A stretch of DNA of 64,000 bases from Desulfurivibrio sp044068625 (GTDB lineage Bacteria > Desulfobacterota > Desulfobulbia > Desulfobulbales > Desulfurivibrionaceae). Positions 1 to 8,405 of this stretch are shown here, piece after piece. The translations under genes and the position numbers were made by a program. The stretch lies in the NCBI RefSeq assembly GCF_044068625.1, contig NZ_JBIPKH010000010.1, positions 35,921 through 99,920 on the forward strand, read 5' to 3'. A model generated the notes under the pieces. That model was not told the origin of the DNA. It saw only the letters and a program-made list of their open reading frames with translations, and did no database searches. Position 1 is the stretch's first letter; each line of letters begins with the position of its first letter.

Positions 1-2
1 TA

Positions 3-497
3 GCCGCGATGGACCACAACTGGCTACTGATCCCCATCGGCTTTGTGCTGGGTTTTGTCGCCACCTTCGCCGAACCGGCGGTGCGGATTCTCAATATCGA
101 GGTGGAAAAGGCTTCCAGCGGCTCCATTCCCCAGCGGATCATGCTCTATGCCCTCTCCATCGGGGTGGCCATCTCCATCGCCCTCTCCATGACCCGGATT
201 CTGTTGGGGGTACCGCTGTGGTATTTCATCATCCCCGGCTATCTTTTGGCCCTGCTGCTGATCCGCTTCTCCAGTAAAACCTTCACCGCCATCGCCTTTG
301 ATTCCGGCGGGGTGGCCACCGGCCCCATGACCGTGACCTTTATCATGGCCATCTCGGTGGGGGCCGCCGCCACCATGGAGGGCCGAAATCCGCTGCTGGA
401 CGGCTTCGGGATGATCGCCCTGGTGGCCCTGGCCCCGATAATTTCGGTGCTGATTCTGGGAATCCTCTATCGGCACCGCCAAGGAGAGCAGTCATGA
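3..497 (+). CDS. DUF1538 family integral membrane protein (3' part)
   Basis: The frame is open to the left edge of the window, so this is probably the C-terminal part of a longer gene; the first in-window ATG is at 9. DUF1538 proteins are multi-pass membrane proteins of unknown transport function. The visible part has about five hydrophobic segments and the family-type motif FDSGGVATGPMTV near its middle, preceded by GFVATFAEPAVRIL. The gene overlaps the following P-II gene by 4 nt (ATGA at 494-497), so the two are translationally coupled. That suggests the P-II protein regulates this membrane protein, as GlnK regulates AmtB. The regulatory link is inference; the family assignment is from the motifs. 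Confidence 0.8.
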   Translation, partial: AAMDHNWLLIPIGFVLGFVATFAEPAVRILNIEVEKASSGSIPQRIMLYALSIGVAISIALSMTRILLGVPLWYFIIPGYLLALLLIRFSSKTFTAIAFDSGGVATGPMTVTFIMAISVGAAATMEGRNPLLDGFGMIALVALAPIISVLILGILYRHRQGEQS

Positions 498-1198
498 GCC
501 TTATTTCATGCCACAAATTGCTGATCAGCGTGGTCCAGAAGGGCAAGGCCAAGAAGGTGGTCGAGGCCACCCGGCGGGCCGGAGCCGAGGGGGGCACCAT
601 CTTCCTGGGCAAGGGCACCGGGATCTACGAAAAAAAGTTTTTCGGCATTCCGGTCAACCAGGACAAAGAGATTGTGCTGACCCTCTTTAACCGCAAAATC
701 ATCGAACCCATCTTCGAAGAAGTGGTGGCGGCGGGCAAGCTGCTGGAAACCGGCCAGGGGATCGCCTTCGTCATCGACGTTCCCTACCTGATCGGTATCG
801 TCCACTACTGCGAACTTGACAGCCTGGAGAGAGAGGCCATGAACCAACAAAGCGGCTATGAACTGGTGATAACGGTGGTCAACAAGGGGAACGCCGAAAC
901 GGTGGTGGCAGCGAGCAAGCGGGCCGGGGCCGAAGGCGGCACCATCCTCTTTGGCCGGGGCACCGGGATTCACGAACAGGCCAAACTCTTTTCCATTCCC
1001 ATCGAACCGGAAAAGGAGGTGGTCCTGACCCTGATCGCCCGGGACAAAACCCAGGCGGTTTTACAGGCGATCCGCGAGGACAGCTGCCTGGACCAGCCGG
1101 GCAAGGGGATCGCCTTCGTGCTGCCGGTGGAGCGCACCACCGGCAGCAAGCGGCTGGAGCCCACCCCTCCTGAAGAGCAGCCCCGCCCGCCGGAATAA
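494..1198 (+). CDS. Tandem P-II domain nitrogen-regulator-like protein
   Basis: The 234-residue protein contains two consecutive GlnB/P-II-like domains, roughly residues 6-112 and 120-220. Each begins with a beta strand (LLISVV, LVITVV), continues with AGAEGGTI and a G(K/R)GTGI loop, and ends with GQGIAFVIDVP or GKGIAFVLPVE. Ordinary P-II proteins have one domain of about 112 residues and trimerise. Here the canonical long T-loop with its modifiable Tyr is replaced by a shorter segment, so classical uridylylation is doubtful. The C-terminal tail is Pro/Glu-rich. The start ATG overlaps the stop of the DUF1538 gene. The ligand is unknown; a role controlling the adjacent membrane protein is inference. 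Confidence 0.85.
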   Translation: MSLISCHKLLISVVQKGKAKKVVEATRRAGAEGGTIFLGKGTGIYEKKFFGIPVNQDKEIVLTLFNRKIIEPIFEEVVAAGKLLETGQGIAFVIDVPYLIGIVHYCELDSLEREAMNQQSGYELVITVVNKGNAETVVAASKRAGAEGGTILFGRGTGIHEQAKLFSIPIEPEKEVVLTLIARDKTQAVLQAIREDSCLDQPGKGIAFVLPVERTTGSKRLEPTPPEEQPRPPE

Positions 1199-1234
1199 AA
1201 ATCCCGACCTCGGCGCCAACCGGTTACTTCCGGG

Positions 1235-1263
1235 TTGACATCAGGGCCGCTTAAGGCTATTTT
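1235..1263 (+). promoter_or_regulatory. Sigma-70-type promoter upstream of acsE
   Basis: A perfect -35 TTGACA (1235-1240), a 17-nt spacer and a -10 TATTTT (1258-1263) lie about 110 nt before the acsE start codon. The predicted leader is therefore around 105 nt, long enough for post-transcriptional control. The assignment rests on consensus match only. Confidence 0.55.
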
Positions 1264-1377
1264 CCTGCGGTTATCTGCTTTTCATTCCGGCACAATCGTT
1301 AAAAATTCGGGACCCGACCCAAAGAGTCTCCCGGCAAATCGTTCACCATATTTTTTCCAAATCAGAAGGAGGGACCG

Positions 1378-2271
1378 ATGTCCAAAGTAATGGCGATCGC
1401 CGAAAGCATCAATATCATGGGCAAGCGCAGCGGTGGCGCGATGAAGGAGCGCAACCCCGGCCCGATCCAGGAGATGGCCAAGGAAGAAGCGGCCGCCGGC
1501 GCCTCCTACCTCGATCTCAATATCGGCCCGGCCCGCAAGGACGGCACCGAGCTGATGCCCTGGGTGGTCCAGACCGTGGAAGCGGTCACCGACGTGCCCC
1601 TCTGCCTGGACACCACCAACACCGACGCCATGGCCGCCGGCTTTAAAGCCCTCAAAAACCGGGAAGCGGCCCTGATGAACTCCATTTCGGCCCAGCCGGA
1701 ACGGATGCAGAAGCTGATCCCGGTGGCCGCCGAAGCCGGCTGCAACGTCATCGCCCTGCTCTGGGGCCCCGACGGCATGCCCCGGGACTCCAACGAGCGG
1801 GCCGCCATGGCGGTGGACCTGATGATGGCCCTGGCCGAGGCCGGGATCCCCAACGAGAAAATGCTTTTTGATCCCATCGGCACCCCCATCACCCTGGGCG
1901 CCGACCAGATCAACTCCGGCCTGGAGTTCATGAGCATGCTCCAGGATATCGCCCCCGGAGCCGGTTCCACCGTTGGCCTCTCCAACGTCTCCAACGGCGT
2001 GGCCGAGCACCTGCGCAAGTATCTGGATCGGACCTACCTGATCATGCTGATGAAGTACGGGATCACCACCGCCATCGTCAACTCCTACGACGCCGAGCTG
2101 ATGGCGATCTGCAAGGGTGAGCGCCAGAACCTGGTTGACCTGGTGCACGGAATGATGGACGGCAACGATCCCGATCCGGCCGGGCTCAGCGGTACCGCCC
2201 TGGAGCACTACAAAACCTACAAGGTACTCTCCGGGCAGAATGTCTTCTCCGAGTCGTGGCTGGAACTGTAA
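1378..2271 (+). CDS. acsE: Methyltetrahydrofolate:corrinoid/iron-sulfur protein methyltransferase
   Basis: AcsE moves the methyl group from methyl-tetrahydrofolate to the cobalt of the corrinoid Fe-S protein in the Wood-Ljungdahl pathway. The 297-residue protein has the pterin-binding TIM-barrel signatures: AESINIMG at the N-terminus, YLDLNIGP near residue 43, PLCLDTTN near 79, and the GLSNVSNG segment near 200 typical of AcsE/MeTr. The start is supported by a strong GAAGGAGGG ribosome site just upstream. It stands as a single-gene unit between its own promoter and a terminator; the other acs/cdh genes are not in this window. A MetH-like pterin-binding role elsewhere is the main alternative. 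Confidence 0.88.
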   Translation: MSKVMAIAESINIMGKRSGGAMKERNPGPIQEMAKEEAAAGASYLDLNIGPARKDGTELMPWVVQTVEAVTDVPLCLDTTNTDAMAAGFKALKNREAALMNSISAQPERMQKLIPVAAEAGCNVIALLWGPDGMPRDSNERAAMAVDLMMALAEAGIPNEKMLFDPIGTPITLGADQINSGLEFMSMLQDIAPGAGSTVGLSNVSNGVAEHLRKYLDRTYLIMLMKYGITTAIVNSYDAELMAICKGERQNLVDLVHGMMDGNDPDPAGLSGTALEHYKTYKVLSGQNVFSESWLEL

Positions 2272-2302
2272 AACCAACCTGGGAATAACCACGACACCGA
2301 AG

Positions 2303-2344
2303 AAGGGAGGGAGCAGGCGCCGCAACGCCCGCCCCCTCCCTTTT
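2303..2344 (+). terminator. Rho-independent terminator after acsE
   Basis: AAGGGAGGG at 2303-2311 pairs with CCCTCCCTT at 2334-2342, giving a 9-bp stem followed by a short T run. It lies 30 nt after the acsE stop and before the next start codon. Confidence 0.7.
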
Positions 2345-2370
2345 CTGCTTCCCGGCTCCGGCGGTCATTT

Positions 2371-2946
2371 ATGAGCGATGTTGCTTCCCATCACCTGATT
2401 TACGGCCATCTCCGCGACTTCCTCACCGGGGAGTCCCTGGTGGACACCGATGATGAACGCTATCGCCAACGGCTGGCCCGGCTGCTGGTGGAGGAGAGGG
2501 GGTTCGCCAAAAGCGAGATCGAACCGCGGCTGATTATCGAGACCCTCTTTGCCGGAAACTTTGTCAGCTCGAAAATCGATTTCGTGATCAGAATCGCGGG
2601 CAAACGCCTGCTGCTGCTCCGCTACGGGCCCGGCTCACTGGTCACTCGGGAGCGGCCGGCCCTGGCCGCCGCCCGGGTTCTTGACCCGACCCAGGTGATC
2701 CCCCTGGCCGTGGTCAGCAACGGCGAGGATGCCGAGTTGCTGGAGAGCCGAAGCGGCCGGGTCCTGGGCCAGGGGCTAAAGGCCATTCCCGACCGGGCCA
2801 CCCTGACGGCCCAGCTGCCCGGCCTGGACTTCAGCCCCCTGGCCGAAAAGAGACGGGAACCGGAGTTGCGGATCCTCAACGCCTTTGACATTGAAATATG
2901 CTGTGCCGGCGCCCCCTGCGCCCTGCCCGGCGCCAAAGAAGGTTAA
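2371..2946 (+). CDS. HsdR N-terminal-domain (type I restriction R N-like) protein
   Basis: The 191-residue soluble protein resembles the free-standing HsdR_N_2 nuclease-fold domain found in many deltaproteobacteria. It shows YGHLRDFLTGE at the N-terminus, VEERGFAKSEIEPR near residue 45, and a KIDFVIRIAGKRLLLLRYGPGS strand region that corresponds to the D...(E/Q)xK nuclease core, although here the E-x-K motif is not obvious and catalysis may be lost. No methylase or specificity subunit lies nearby. It sits 18 nt before DAHP synthase and is probably co-transcribed with it. Its function is unknown; a restriction role is not supported by context. Confidence 0.65.
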   Translation: MSDVASHHLIYGHLRDFLTGESLVDTDDERYRQRLARLLVEERGFAKSEIEPRLIIETLFAGNFVSSKIDFVIRIAGKRLLLLRYGPGSLVTRERPALAAARVLDPTQVIPLAVVSNGEDAELLESRSGRVLGQGLKAIPDRATLTAQLPGLDFSPLAEKRREPELRILNAFDIEICCAGAPCALPGAKEG

Positions 2947-2964
2947 AATTACGGGAGTCAAACC

Positions 2965-4314
2965 ATGGCAGGTAAAACGAACTGGAGCAAGAGCAGCTGG
3001 CAGAACTTCACCGCCCTGCAGCAACCCAACTGGCCCGACCGGGAGGAGCACCGCTCCGCCTTGGCCACCCTCGCCGAACTGCCCCCCCTGGTCTTTGCCG
3101 GAGAGATCCGCGACCTGAAGCGGCAACTGGCCATGGCGGCCAAAGGCGAGGCCTTTCTGCTCCAGGGCGGCGACTGCGCCGAAAGTTTTTCGCTTTGCAC
3201 CGCCCCGGTGGTCCGGGAGCTGCTCAAGGTGATCTTGCAGATGACGGTGATCCTGGGCTATGCCGGCGGCAAGCCGGTGGTCAAGGTGGGCCGGATCGCC
3301 GGCCAGTACGCCAAGCCCCGTTCCGCCGACACCGAAATGGTCAACGGGGTGGAGCTGCCCAGTTACCGGGGAGATATGGTCAACAGCAGTGAAGCCACCC
3401 CCGCCGCCCGCCGCCCCGACCCCCAGCGAATGGTCAGGGGCTATTTCCTGGCCTGCGCCACCATGAATATCCTGCGGGCCTTCACCACCGGCGGCTATGC
3501 CGCCCTGGAGCGGGTCCATGCCTGGAACAACGAGTTCGTCAAAAGCTCGCCCCAGGGCCAGATGTATGACAAGCTGGCCCGCAACATCGACCAGGCGATC
3601 AACTTCATGCGGGTGGTGGGCCTGGACACCAACGTGCCCCAGCTCACCCAGGCCAGTTTCTTCACCTCCCACGAGGCCCTGCTGCTGGGTTACGAGGAGG
3701 CCCTGACCCGCCAGGACTCCACCACCGGCAACTGGTACGACTGTTCCGCCCATATGCTCTGGATCGGCGAACGGACCCGGCAGGTGGATGGGGCCCATGT
3801 CGAATTTTTACGGGGGGTCAACAACCCCATCGGGGTTAAAATCGGGCCCAATCACGATATCGATGACGTCAAACGGCTGGTGAACGCCCTCAACCCGGAG
3901 AACGAACCGGGCAAGCTGACCCTCATCGCCCGGTTCGGGATCAAAAAGATCGCCGAGGGCCTGACCCCCCTGGTCCGGGCCCTGAAAGGGGAAGGGTTCA
4001 ATCTGGTCTGGAGCTGCGACCCGATGCACGGCAACACCTACACCTCGGCCAGCGGCCTCAAGACCCGTAATTTCATCAATATTCTGGAGGAGATCCGGGC
4101 CTTTTTCGAGATCCACTGGCAGGAGGGCACCGTCCCCGGGGGCGTCCATTTTGAGATGACCGGGGCCGATGTCACCGAATGTGTGGGCGGCGGCCGGGAT
4201 ATCGTGGACCAGGAGTTGAGCCAGCGCTACCTGACCATGTGCGATCCCCGGCTCAATGCCGAGCAGAGCCTGGAGCTGGCCTTCCAGATCGCCGAGCTGC
4301 TGCGGGAAAAATAG
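2965..4314 (+). CDS. Class II 3-deoxy-7-phosphoheptulonate (DAHP) synthase
   Basis: This enzyme condenses phosphoenolpyruvate with erythrose 4-phosphate in the first step of the shikimate pathway. The 449-residue length and motifs are those of the plant/mycobacterial class II family. It has the metal-site Cys in LQGGDCAESF near residue 68, then RIAGQYAKPRS, HMLWIGERTRQ with GAHVEFLRGVNNPIGVKIGP (residues 255-295), CDPMHGNT near 350, and a terminal GADVTECVGG. It starts with ATG 18 nt after the HsdR-N gene. No fused chorismate mutase domain is present, so feedback control cannot be read from the sequence. Confidence 0.93.
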   Translation: MAGKTNWSKSSWQNFTALQQPNWPDREEHRSALATLAELPPLVFAGEIRDLKRQLAMAAKGEAFLLQGGDCAESFSLCTAPVVRELLKVILQMTVILGYAGGKPVVKVGRIAGQYAKPRSADTEMVNGVELPSYRGDMVNSSEATPAARRPDPQRMVRGYFLACATMNILRAFTTGGYAALERVHAWNNEFVKSSPQGQMYDKLARNIDQAINFMRVVGLDTNVPQLTQASFFTSHEALLLGYEEALTRQDSTTGNWYDCSAHMLWIGERTRQVDGAHVEFLRGVNNPIGVKIGPNHDIDDVKRLVNALNPENEPGKLTLIARFGIKKIAEGLTPLVRALKGEGFNLVWSCDPMHGNTYTSASGLKTRNFINILEEIRAFFEIHWQEGTVPGGVHFEMTGADVTECVGGGRDIVDQELSQRYLTMCDPRLNAEQSLELAFQIAELLREK

Positions 4315-4321
4315 GCCAAGC

Positions 4322-4341
4322 GGCGGCCGGCGCCGCCTTTG
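4322..4341. terminator. Possible bidirectional hairpin between convergent genes
   Basis: GGCGGC (4322-4327) and GCCGCC (4332-4337) form a 6-bp GC stem with a 4-nt loop, followed by only three T residues. It separates the DAHP synthase stop from the convergent YkgJ gene. It is weak as an intrinsic terminator. Confidence 0.35.
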
Positions 4342-4345
4342 GGGT

Positions 4346-4927
4346 TCAGTCGAGGATCATATCGGCAATGGTCATCTTGATCCGCGGCTGGCTGACCGGG
4401 GCAAAGCGCTGCTCCAGCAGGGCCAGCTCCCGCAACAGCGGGGCCCGCTCCACGGTGGGGGCGGCCGCGCGGCCGGCGGTCAGTTCCTGACAGCGAAAGC
4501 AGCCGGGAAAACGCTGTACCCGACCATTGGGAAAGGTGAGACTGGAGGGCACCCCATGCATCCGGCAGATCATCAAACGATGCTGGTAGAGCCCGCAAAG
4601 GCCGTCCTCTTGCAGCAGGGGACAGTTCAGGGCCGGGCGCTCACCGGCGGCCAGGGCCTCCTGGGCGCCCAGGCGGTACGCCTTCGCCCGCCGGCGAATC
4701 CGCTCCTGCTCCTCGGCGGACAACCGCCCCAGCCCCTCCCGCAGATAAGCCCACTCGATTCTGGTGTGGTGGAGGAAGTAGGAGTCGCAGCAGTTATCGC
4801 TGCAGCCCCGGCAGGAGAAGTCAAGTTGCCGGGCCACGATATCGTAGGCCGCCTCCATCCGCCGGTAAAGATCGGCCAGGGCGGCCGCCAGGTCCGGGGC
4901 CAGGGGAGGGATTTCAATCTGGTTCAT
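4346..4927 (-). CDS. YkgJ-family cysteine cluster protein
   Basis: The 193-residue protein has the YkgJ (CxxCxxxCC) zinc/iron-cluster signature: CRGCSDNCC near residue 39, C near 103 (LNCPLL), C near 112 (GLCGLY), C near 121 (ICRMHG) and a FPGCFRCQ pair near 143. The family is of unknown function and probably binds a metal or Fe-S cluster. It is convergent with the DAHP synthase gene and stands alone on the minus strand. Its start ATG at 4927 follows directly from the conserved N-terminal helix; no signal peptide is seen. Confidence 0.82.
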   Translation of the reverse strand: MNQIEIPPLAPDLAAALADLYRRMEAAYDIVARQLDFSCRGCSDNCCDSYFLHHTRIEWAYLREGLGRLSAEEQERIRRRAKAYRLGAQEALAAGERPALNCPLLQEDGLCGLYQHRLMICRMHGVPSSLTFPNGRVQRFPGCFRCQELTAGRAAAPTVERAPLLRELALLEQRFAPVSQPRIKMTIADMILD

Positions 4928-4988
4928 CGGGCCACTTTAACCCAATTGCCGCCGTTGACCAAGGGGTAACCATCAACCTGCCACGCTT

Positions 4989-5945
4989 ATGATCCGCTCC
5001 CGTCTAGCCCCCACCCCCAGCGGCTATCTGCATCTGGGTAACGCGCTCAATTTTCTGTTGACCTGGCTGCTGGTCCGCCGCCGGGGCGGGGTGCTGAAGC
5101 TGCGGATCGATGATGCCGACGCCTCCCGCAGCCGCCCGGAATTTGTCGCGGATATCTTCCGGCAACTGGAGTGGCTGGGGCTGACCTGGGATGAGGGCCC
5201 CACCGGGCCCGACGATTTCGCCGCCCGTCATTCCCAGCTCCAGCGCCTGGAGCTTTACCGGGCCCTGCTGACCCAACTCGGAGAATCGGGCCGGCTCTTT
5301 TTCTGTACCTGCTCCCGTCGTCAGATCAACCAGGCGACCGTTAACGGTCTCTATCCCGGAACCTGCCGGAACCGCCGGAGTCTGCCCACCGTTCCCCACG
5401 CCATCCGGATTCAGGTGCCGCCGGAGTGGTCGGTCTCCCTGCCGGTTGCCACCACCGGACCGCTCACCACCACCGGGCCGCAACCGGCCAGCCCCACGGG
5501 GGACTTCATCCTCTGGCGGCGGGACGGGCTGCCCGCCTACCAGTTGGCCAGCCTGGCCGATGATCTGGCGGACCGGATCAATCTGGTGGTTCGCGGCCGG
5601 GACCTGCTGGCCTCCAGCGCCGCCCAGCTCTATCTGGCCGGCCAACTGGGGGCGGCCGGCCAGGGTTTTTGGACGGCCACTTTCTGCCACCACCCCCTGA
5701 TCGCCGCCCCCGACGGCCGCAAGCTCTCCAAGTCGGATCAGGATTTGAGCTTGGCCGCCATGCGGGAGCACGGGGCCACCCCCACCCGGATCTACCGGGA
5801 GGTTGCCGCTTGGCTGGGGCTTGACCCAGGCCCCATTGGGAGCCTGGGGGAGTTGCGGGCCGCCTTCAACGCCTCGCCAGCGGCGATCAGTTGCGCATCA
5901 CCCGCTCCAGCAGGTCGGCCAGATCTTCAATCCCGTAAGGCTTAG
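4989..5945 (+). CDS. gluQ: Glutamyl-Q tRNA(Asp) synthetase-like protein
   Basis: This is a shortened glutamyl-tRNA synthetase catalytic core (318 residues) lacking the anticodon-binding domain, as in GluQRS, which glutamylates queuosine on tRNA(Asp). The class I motifs are the HIGH equivalent HLGN (residues 16-19) and KLSKS near 245. The family zinc site appears as FCTCSRRQ followed by YPGTC (near residues 105-127). The last 59 nt overlap the 3' end of the kinase gene on the other strand, and the terminal ~25 residues look low-complexity, so the original stop may have been lost. A tRNA-independent role cannot be excluded. Confidence 0.85.
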   Translation: MIRSRLAPTPSGYLHLGNALNFLLTWLLVRRRGGVLKLRIDDADASRSRPEFVADIFRQLEWLGLTWDEGPTGPDDFAARHSQLQRLELYRALLTQLGESGRLFFCTCSRRQINQATVNGLYPGTCRNRRSLPTVPHAIRIQVPPEWSVSLPVATTGPLTTTGPQPASPTGDFILWRRDGLPAYQLASLADDLADRINLVVRGRDLLASSAAQLYLAGQLGAAGQGFWTATFCHHPLIAAPDGRKLSKSDQDLSLAAMREHGATPTRIYREVAAWLGLDPGPIGSLGELRAAFNASPAAISCASPAPAGRPDLQSRKA

Positions 5946-8115
5946 GGGCCACCCCCTTGAAGCCGTAGCGGGCGAATTCGGCCATAATCGGATCGTTGGA
6001 ATAGCCGCTGGAGGCCAGCACCCGGGCCCCGGGATCGAGCTGCAACAGCCTCGCCACCGCCTCCTGTCCCCCCATGCCGCCGGGGATGGTCAAATCCATC
6101 AGCACCACGTCATAGGGGCGCCCATCTGCCATGGCCTCCAGATACATGGCCAGGGCCTCCTCCCCGTCACAACAGGGATCCACCTCATAGCCCAAGAAGG
6201 AGATCATCTGGCTGGCCACGTCGCGGACCACTTCCTCGTCATCCATCACCAGCACCCGGCCTCGCCCCCCGGCGGGGCCTCGTTTCTTCTCCACCAGGGC
6301 CGCCGCGAAACTTTCCGGATCGGCGGCCGGCAGCAGGATGAAAAAGGTGGTCCCGACCCCCGGTTCCGACTCCACGCTGATCCGGCCCTGGTGTTTGGTG
6401 ATGATGGAGTAGCAGATGGCCAGGCCCAGGCCGTGGCCCAGCTCCTTGGTGGTGTAGTAGGGGTCGAAAATCCGGTTGATATCCCGGTTGGCAATCCCCT
6501 CGCCCTGATCCTGGACGGAGAGCTGGACATATTTACCCGGGCTGAGGGAGGGAGGCAGGCTGCTCTGGTCCAGAAGCATGTTTTCCGCCTGGATCCGGAC
6601 CACCCCCCCGCCCGGCATGGCCTGGACCGCGTTGATGATCAGGTTTTGGATCACCTGGCAGATCTGGCCCTGATCAACCTCCACCGGCCAGAGGTCCTCG
6701 GCGATGACCTGCTCGCATTTGACCGAGGAGCCGCTCAGAGAGAAATCGGCAAACTCCTTGAGCAGTTCCCGCAAATAGACCAGCGACTTGACCGGCTTGC
6801 CCCCCTTGGCAAAGGTGAGCAACTGCTGGGTTAAAATCCGGGCCCGGGAGGAGGCCTTTTCGGTCTGGGTCAGCAGTTCATAAACCTTGCCGTCGGGCTC
6901 GGCAAACATCTTGGCCAGGGAGACATTACCCAGCATGGCGGTGAGCAGATTGTTGAAATCGTGGGCGATCCCCCCGGCCAGCAAGCCGATGGACTCGATC
7001 CGCGATGACTTGATCATCTCCTCTTCCAGCTTTTTTTCCTGGGTTACGTCGCGAAACACCACGATGGCCCCGGTAACCGCCCGGTCCTGGCCCCGGATGG
7101 GCGCCGCGCTCATGGTAAAGATCAGCTTCCTGCCGTCCCGCTGGCGGATGCTGGCGCTGCCGCCCATCAGATCATCGTCCCCGCCCAGCAGGACATTGCC
7201 GAGAATATCCAGGCAGATATGGCGATCATCCTCGTCGAAAACCCGAAGAATATCGCAGAGCGAACGGCCCACCGCCTCCGAGGAGGACCAGCCGGTGAGC
7301 TGCTCGGCCACCTGGTTCATCAGGACGATCCGCCCCTCCCGGCCGGTGGCGATCACCCCCTCGGCAATACTGGCCAGGGTGAAGAAGAGCCGCTCCTTCT
7401 CCTCGGCCACCGCCGCCTTGGCCTCAACCAGTTCGGTGATATCGTTGTAGAGCAGCACCGCCCGCACGATCCGCCCCTCACCATCCTTGATCGGGGAGGC
7501 CACCACATTGTAATGGCGCGAGCCTCGTTGGCCACAATAAACGCCCCGGGCGGTGCGCCCAGACCGCATCATCTCGTCGAACACACAGCCCTGGGGATGG
7601 TCACCCCGGCAGATAAACTCCCGGCAGGTCCGCCCCACCCCATCCTGATCCTGCCAGCCCAGCATCTCCCGATACTTCTGATTATAGGAGACGATCCGTT
7701 TTCCGCTGTCCAGAACCAGCACCCCGCCGCCCACCGCCTCCAGGATTCCCTGAATATCCTGCATGGCCAGGTGTAATTTTTCGTTGGTGGCCCGGGAGTT
7801 GGTCAAAATCCGGCGGAAAGATTCGGCGACGATGCCGATGGGATCGAGGGAGATCAGGGTGGCGTCATCCAGCTCCTCCGGACGCAGGGGGACGGTGCCG
7901 ATGATGGTGAGAAGCTGATCCACCTTGCCACGGATATAGGCGGTGGCGGCCCGGTGGTTCCGCCGCAGGGCCCGGTTCTCGGCCACCAGCTCGGAGACCG
8001 CCGCCAGCAGGGGTTGCAATTCGTCACCCTCAACCTCCACCCCCGGCCAGGGCTGGCGGGGGTCGTGACGGTGGCGGCGCAACCAGGTCGTTATCTCTTC
8101 GATTTTAGTGGTCAT
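5887..8115 (-). CDS. Hybrid sensor histidine kinase with two PAS domains and a receiver
   Basis: The 742-residue soluble kinase has the following order: an N-terminal coiled region (1-115), PAS 1 (about 120-230) containing several Cys residues (GRTCREFICRGDHPQGC), PAS 2 (240-360), HisKA with the phosphorylatable His in GIAHDFNNLLTA (385), HATPase_c (470-605; NLIINAVQAM, GEGI, GHGLGLA) and a C-terminal receiver (about 620-742; VMDDEE, DVVLMDLTIPG, ending with a KPY lysine). No transmembrane segment is seen, so the signal is intracellular. It is the third gene of yeeE-tusA-kinase, 6 nt after tusA, which suggests it senses sulfur or redox state. The Cys-rich PAS 1 fits that but does not prove it. 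No dedicated DNA-binding regulator is adjacent. Confidence 0.9.
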   Translation of the reverse strand: MTTKIEEITTWLRRHRHDPRQPWPGVEVEGDELQPLLAAVSELVAENRALRRNHRAATAYIRGKVDQLLTIIGTVPLRPEELDDATLISLDPIGIVAESFRRILTNSRATNEKLHLAMQDIQGILEAVGGGVLVLDSGKRIVSYNQKYREMLGWQDQDGVGRTCREFICRGDHPQGCVFDEMMRSGRTARGVYCGQRGSRHYNVVASPIKDGEGRIVRAVLLYNDITELVEAKAAVAEEKERLFFTLASIAEGVIATGREGRIVLMNQVAEQLTGWSSSEAVGRSLCDILRVFDEDDRHICLDILGNVLLGGDDDLMGGSASIRQRDGRKLIFTMSAAPIRGQDRAVTGAIVVFRDVTQEKKLEEEMIKSSRIESIGLLAGGIAHDFNNLLTAMLGNVSLAKMFAEPDGKVYELLTQTEKASSRARILTQQLLTFAKGGKPVKSLVYLRELLKEFADFSLSGSSVKCEQVIAEDLWPVEVDQGQICQVIQNLIINAVQAMPGGGVVRIQAENMLLDQSSLPPSLSPGKYVQLSVQDQGEGIANRDINRIFDPYYTTKELGHGLGLAICYSIITKHQGRISVESEPGVGTTFFILLPAADPESFAAALVEKKRGPAGGRGRVLVMDDEEVVRDVASQMISFLGYEVDPCCDGEEALAMYLEAMADGRPYDVVLMDLTIPGGMGGQEAVARLLQLDPGARVLASSGYSNDPIMAEFARYGFKGVAPKPYGIEDLADLLERVMRN

Positions 8116-8121
8116 TATCCG

Positions 8122-8397
8122 CTATTCCGCCAGGCCGAGAAGGATTCGATAGTGGCTCCCCTCCCGGCTAACTTTAACCTCATAGCCCATATTGGCGGCG
8201 ATATCGGGAATGGTATTGGTCGCGTCCCGGTTATCGGTCAGAATCGCCAGCCTTTTGGCCCCGCATTGCAGATCCAGGCCATGGTTGTTGATCGCCTCCA
8301 GAGCCACCAGCATGGTGGCGGGGCAAACCTGGCCCCGCATGTCGATCTCGATGGTTCTCGCGTCCCGTTCCGTTGCCATCGCGTTGACTCCGCCCAA
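8122..8397 (-). CDS. TusA-family sulfurtransferase
   Basis: TusA/SirA proteins carry sulfur as a persulfide on a single Cys. The 91-residue protein has the family's IDMRGQVCPATM motif with the active Cys near residue 25, then the two-layer fold and a DIAANMGYEV segment typical of the family. The start could instead be the internal ATG seven codons in (MATERD), which gives an 85-residue protein. It lies 8 nt after yeeE and 6 nt before the kinase. The pairing with a YeeE transporter indicates relay of imported thiosulfate-sulfur or selenium. Confidence 0.88.
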   Translation of the reverse strand: MGGVNAMATERDARTIEIDMRGQVCPATMLVALEAINNHGLDLQCGAKRLAILTDNRDATNTIPDIAANMGYEVKVSREGSHYRILLGLAE

Positions 8398-8405
8398 CTT
8401 TGTGA

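Noticed and set aside
1282..2325. Minus-strand frame antisense to acsE, and similar antisense frames over other genes
   Set aside because: Composition (Gly-, His-, Gln-rich) and lack of ribosome sites identify these as mirror frames of real genes in GC-rich DNA.
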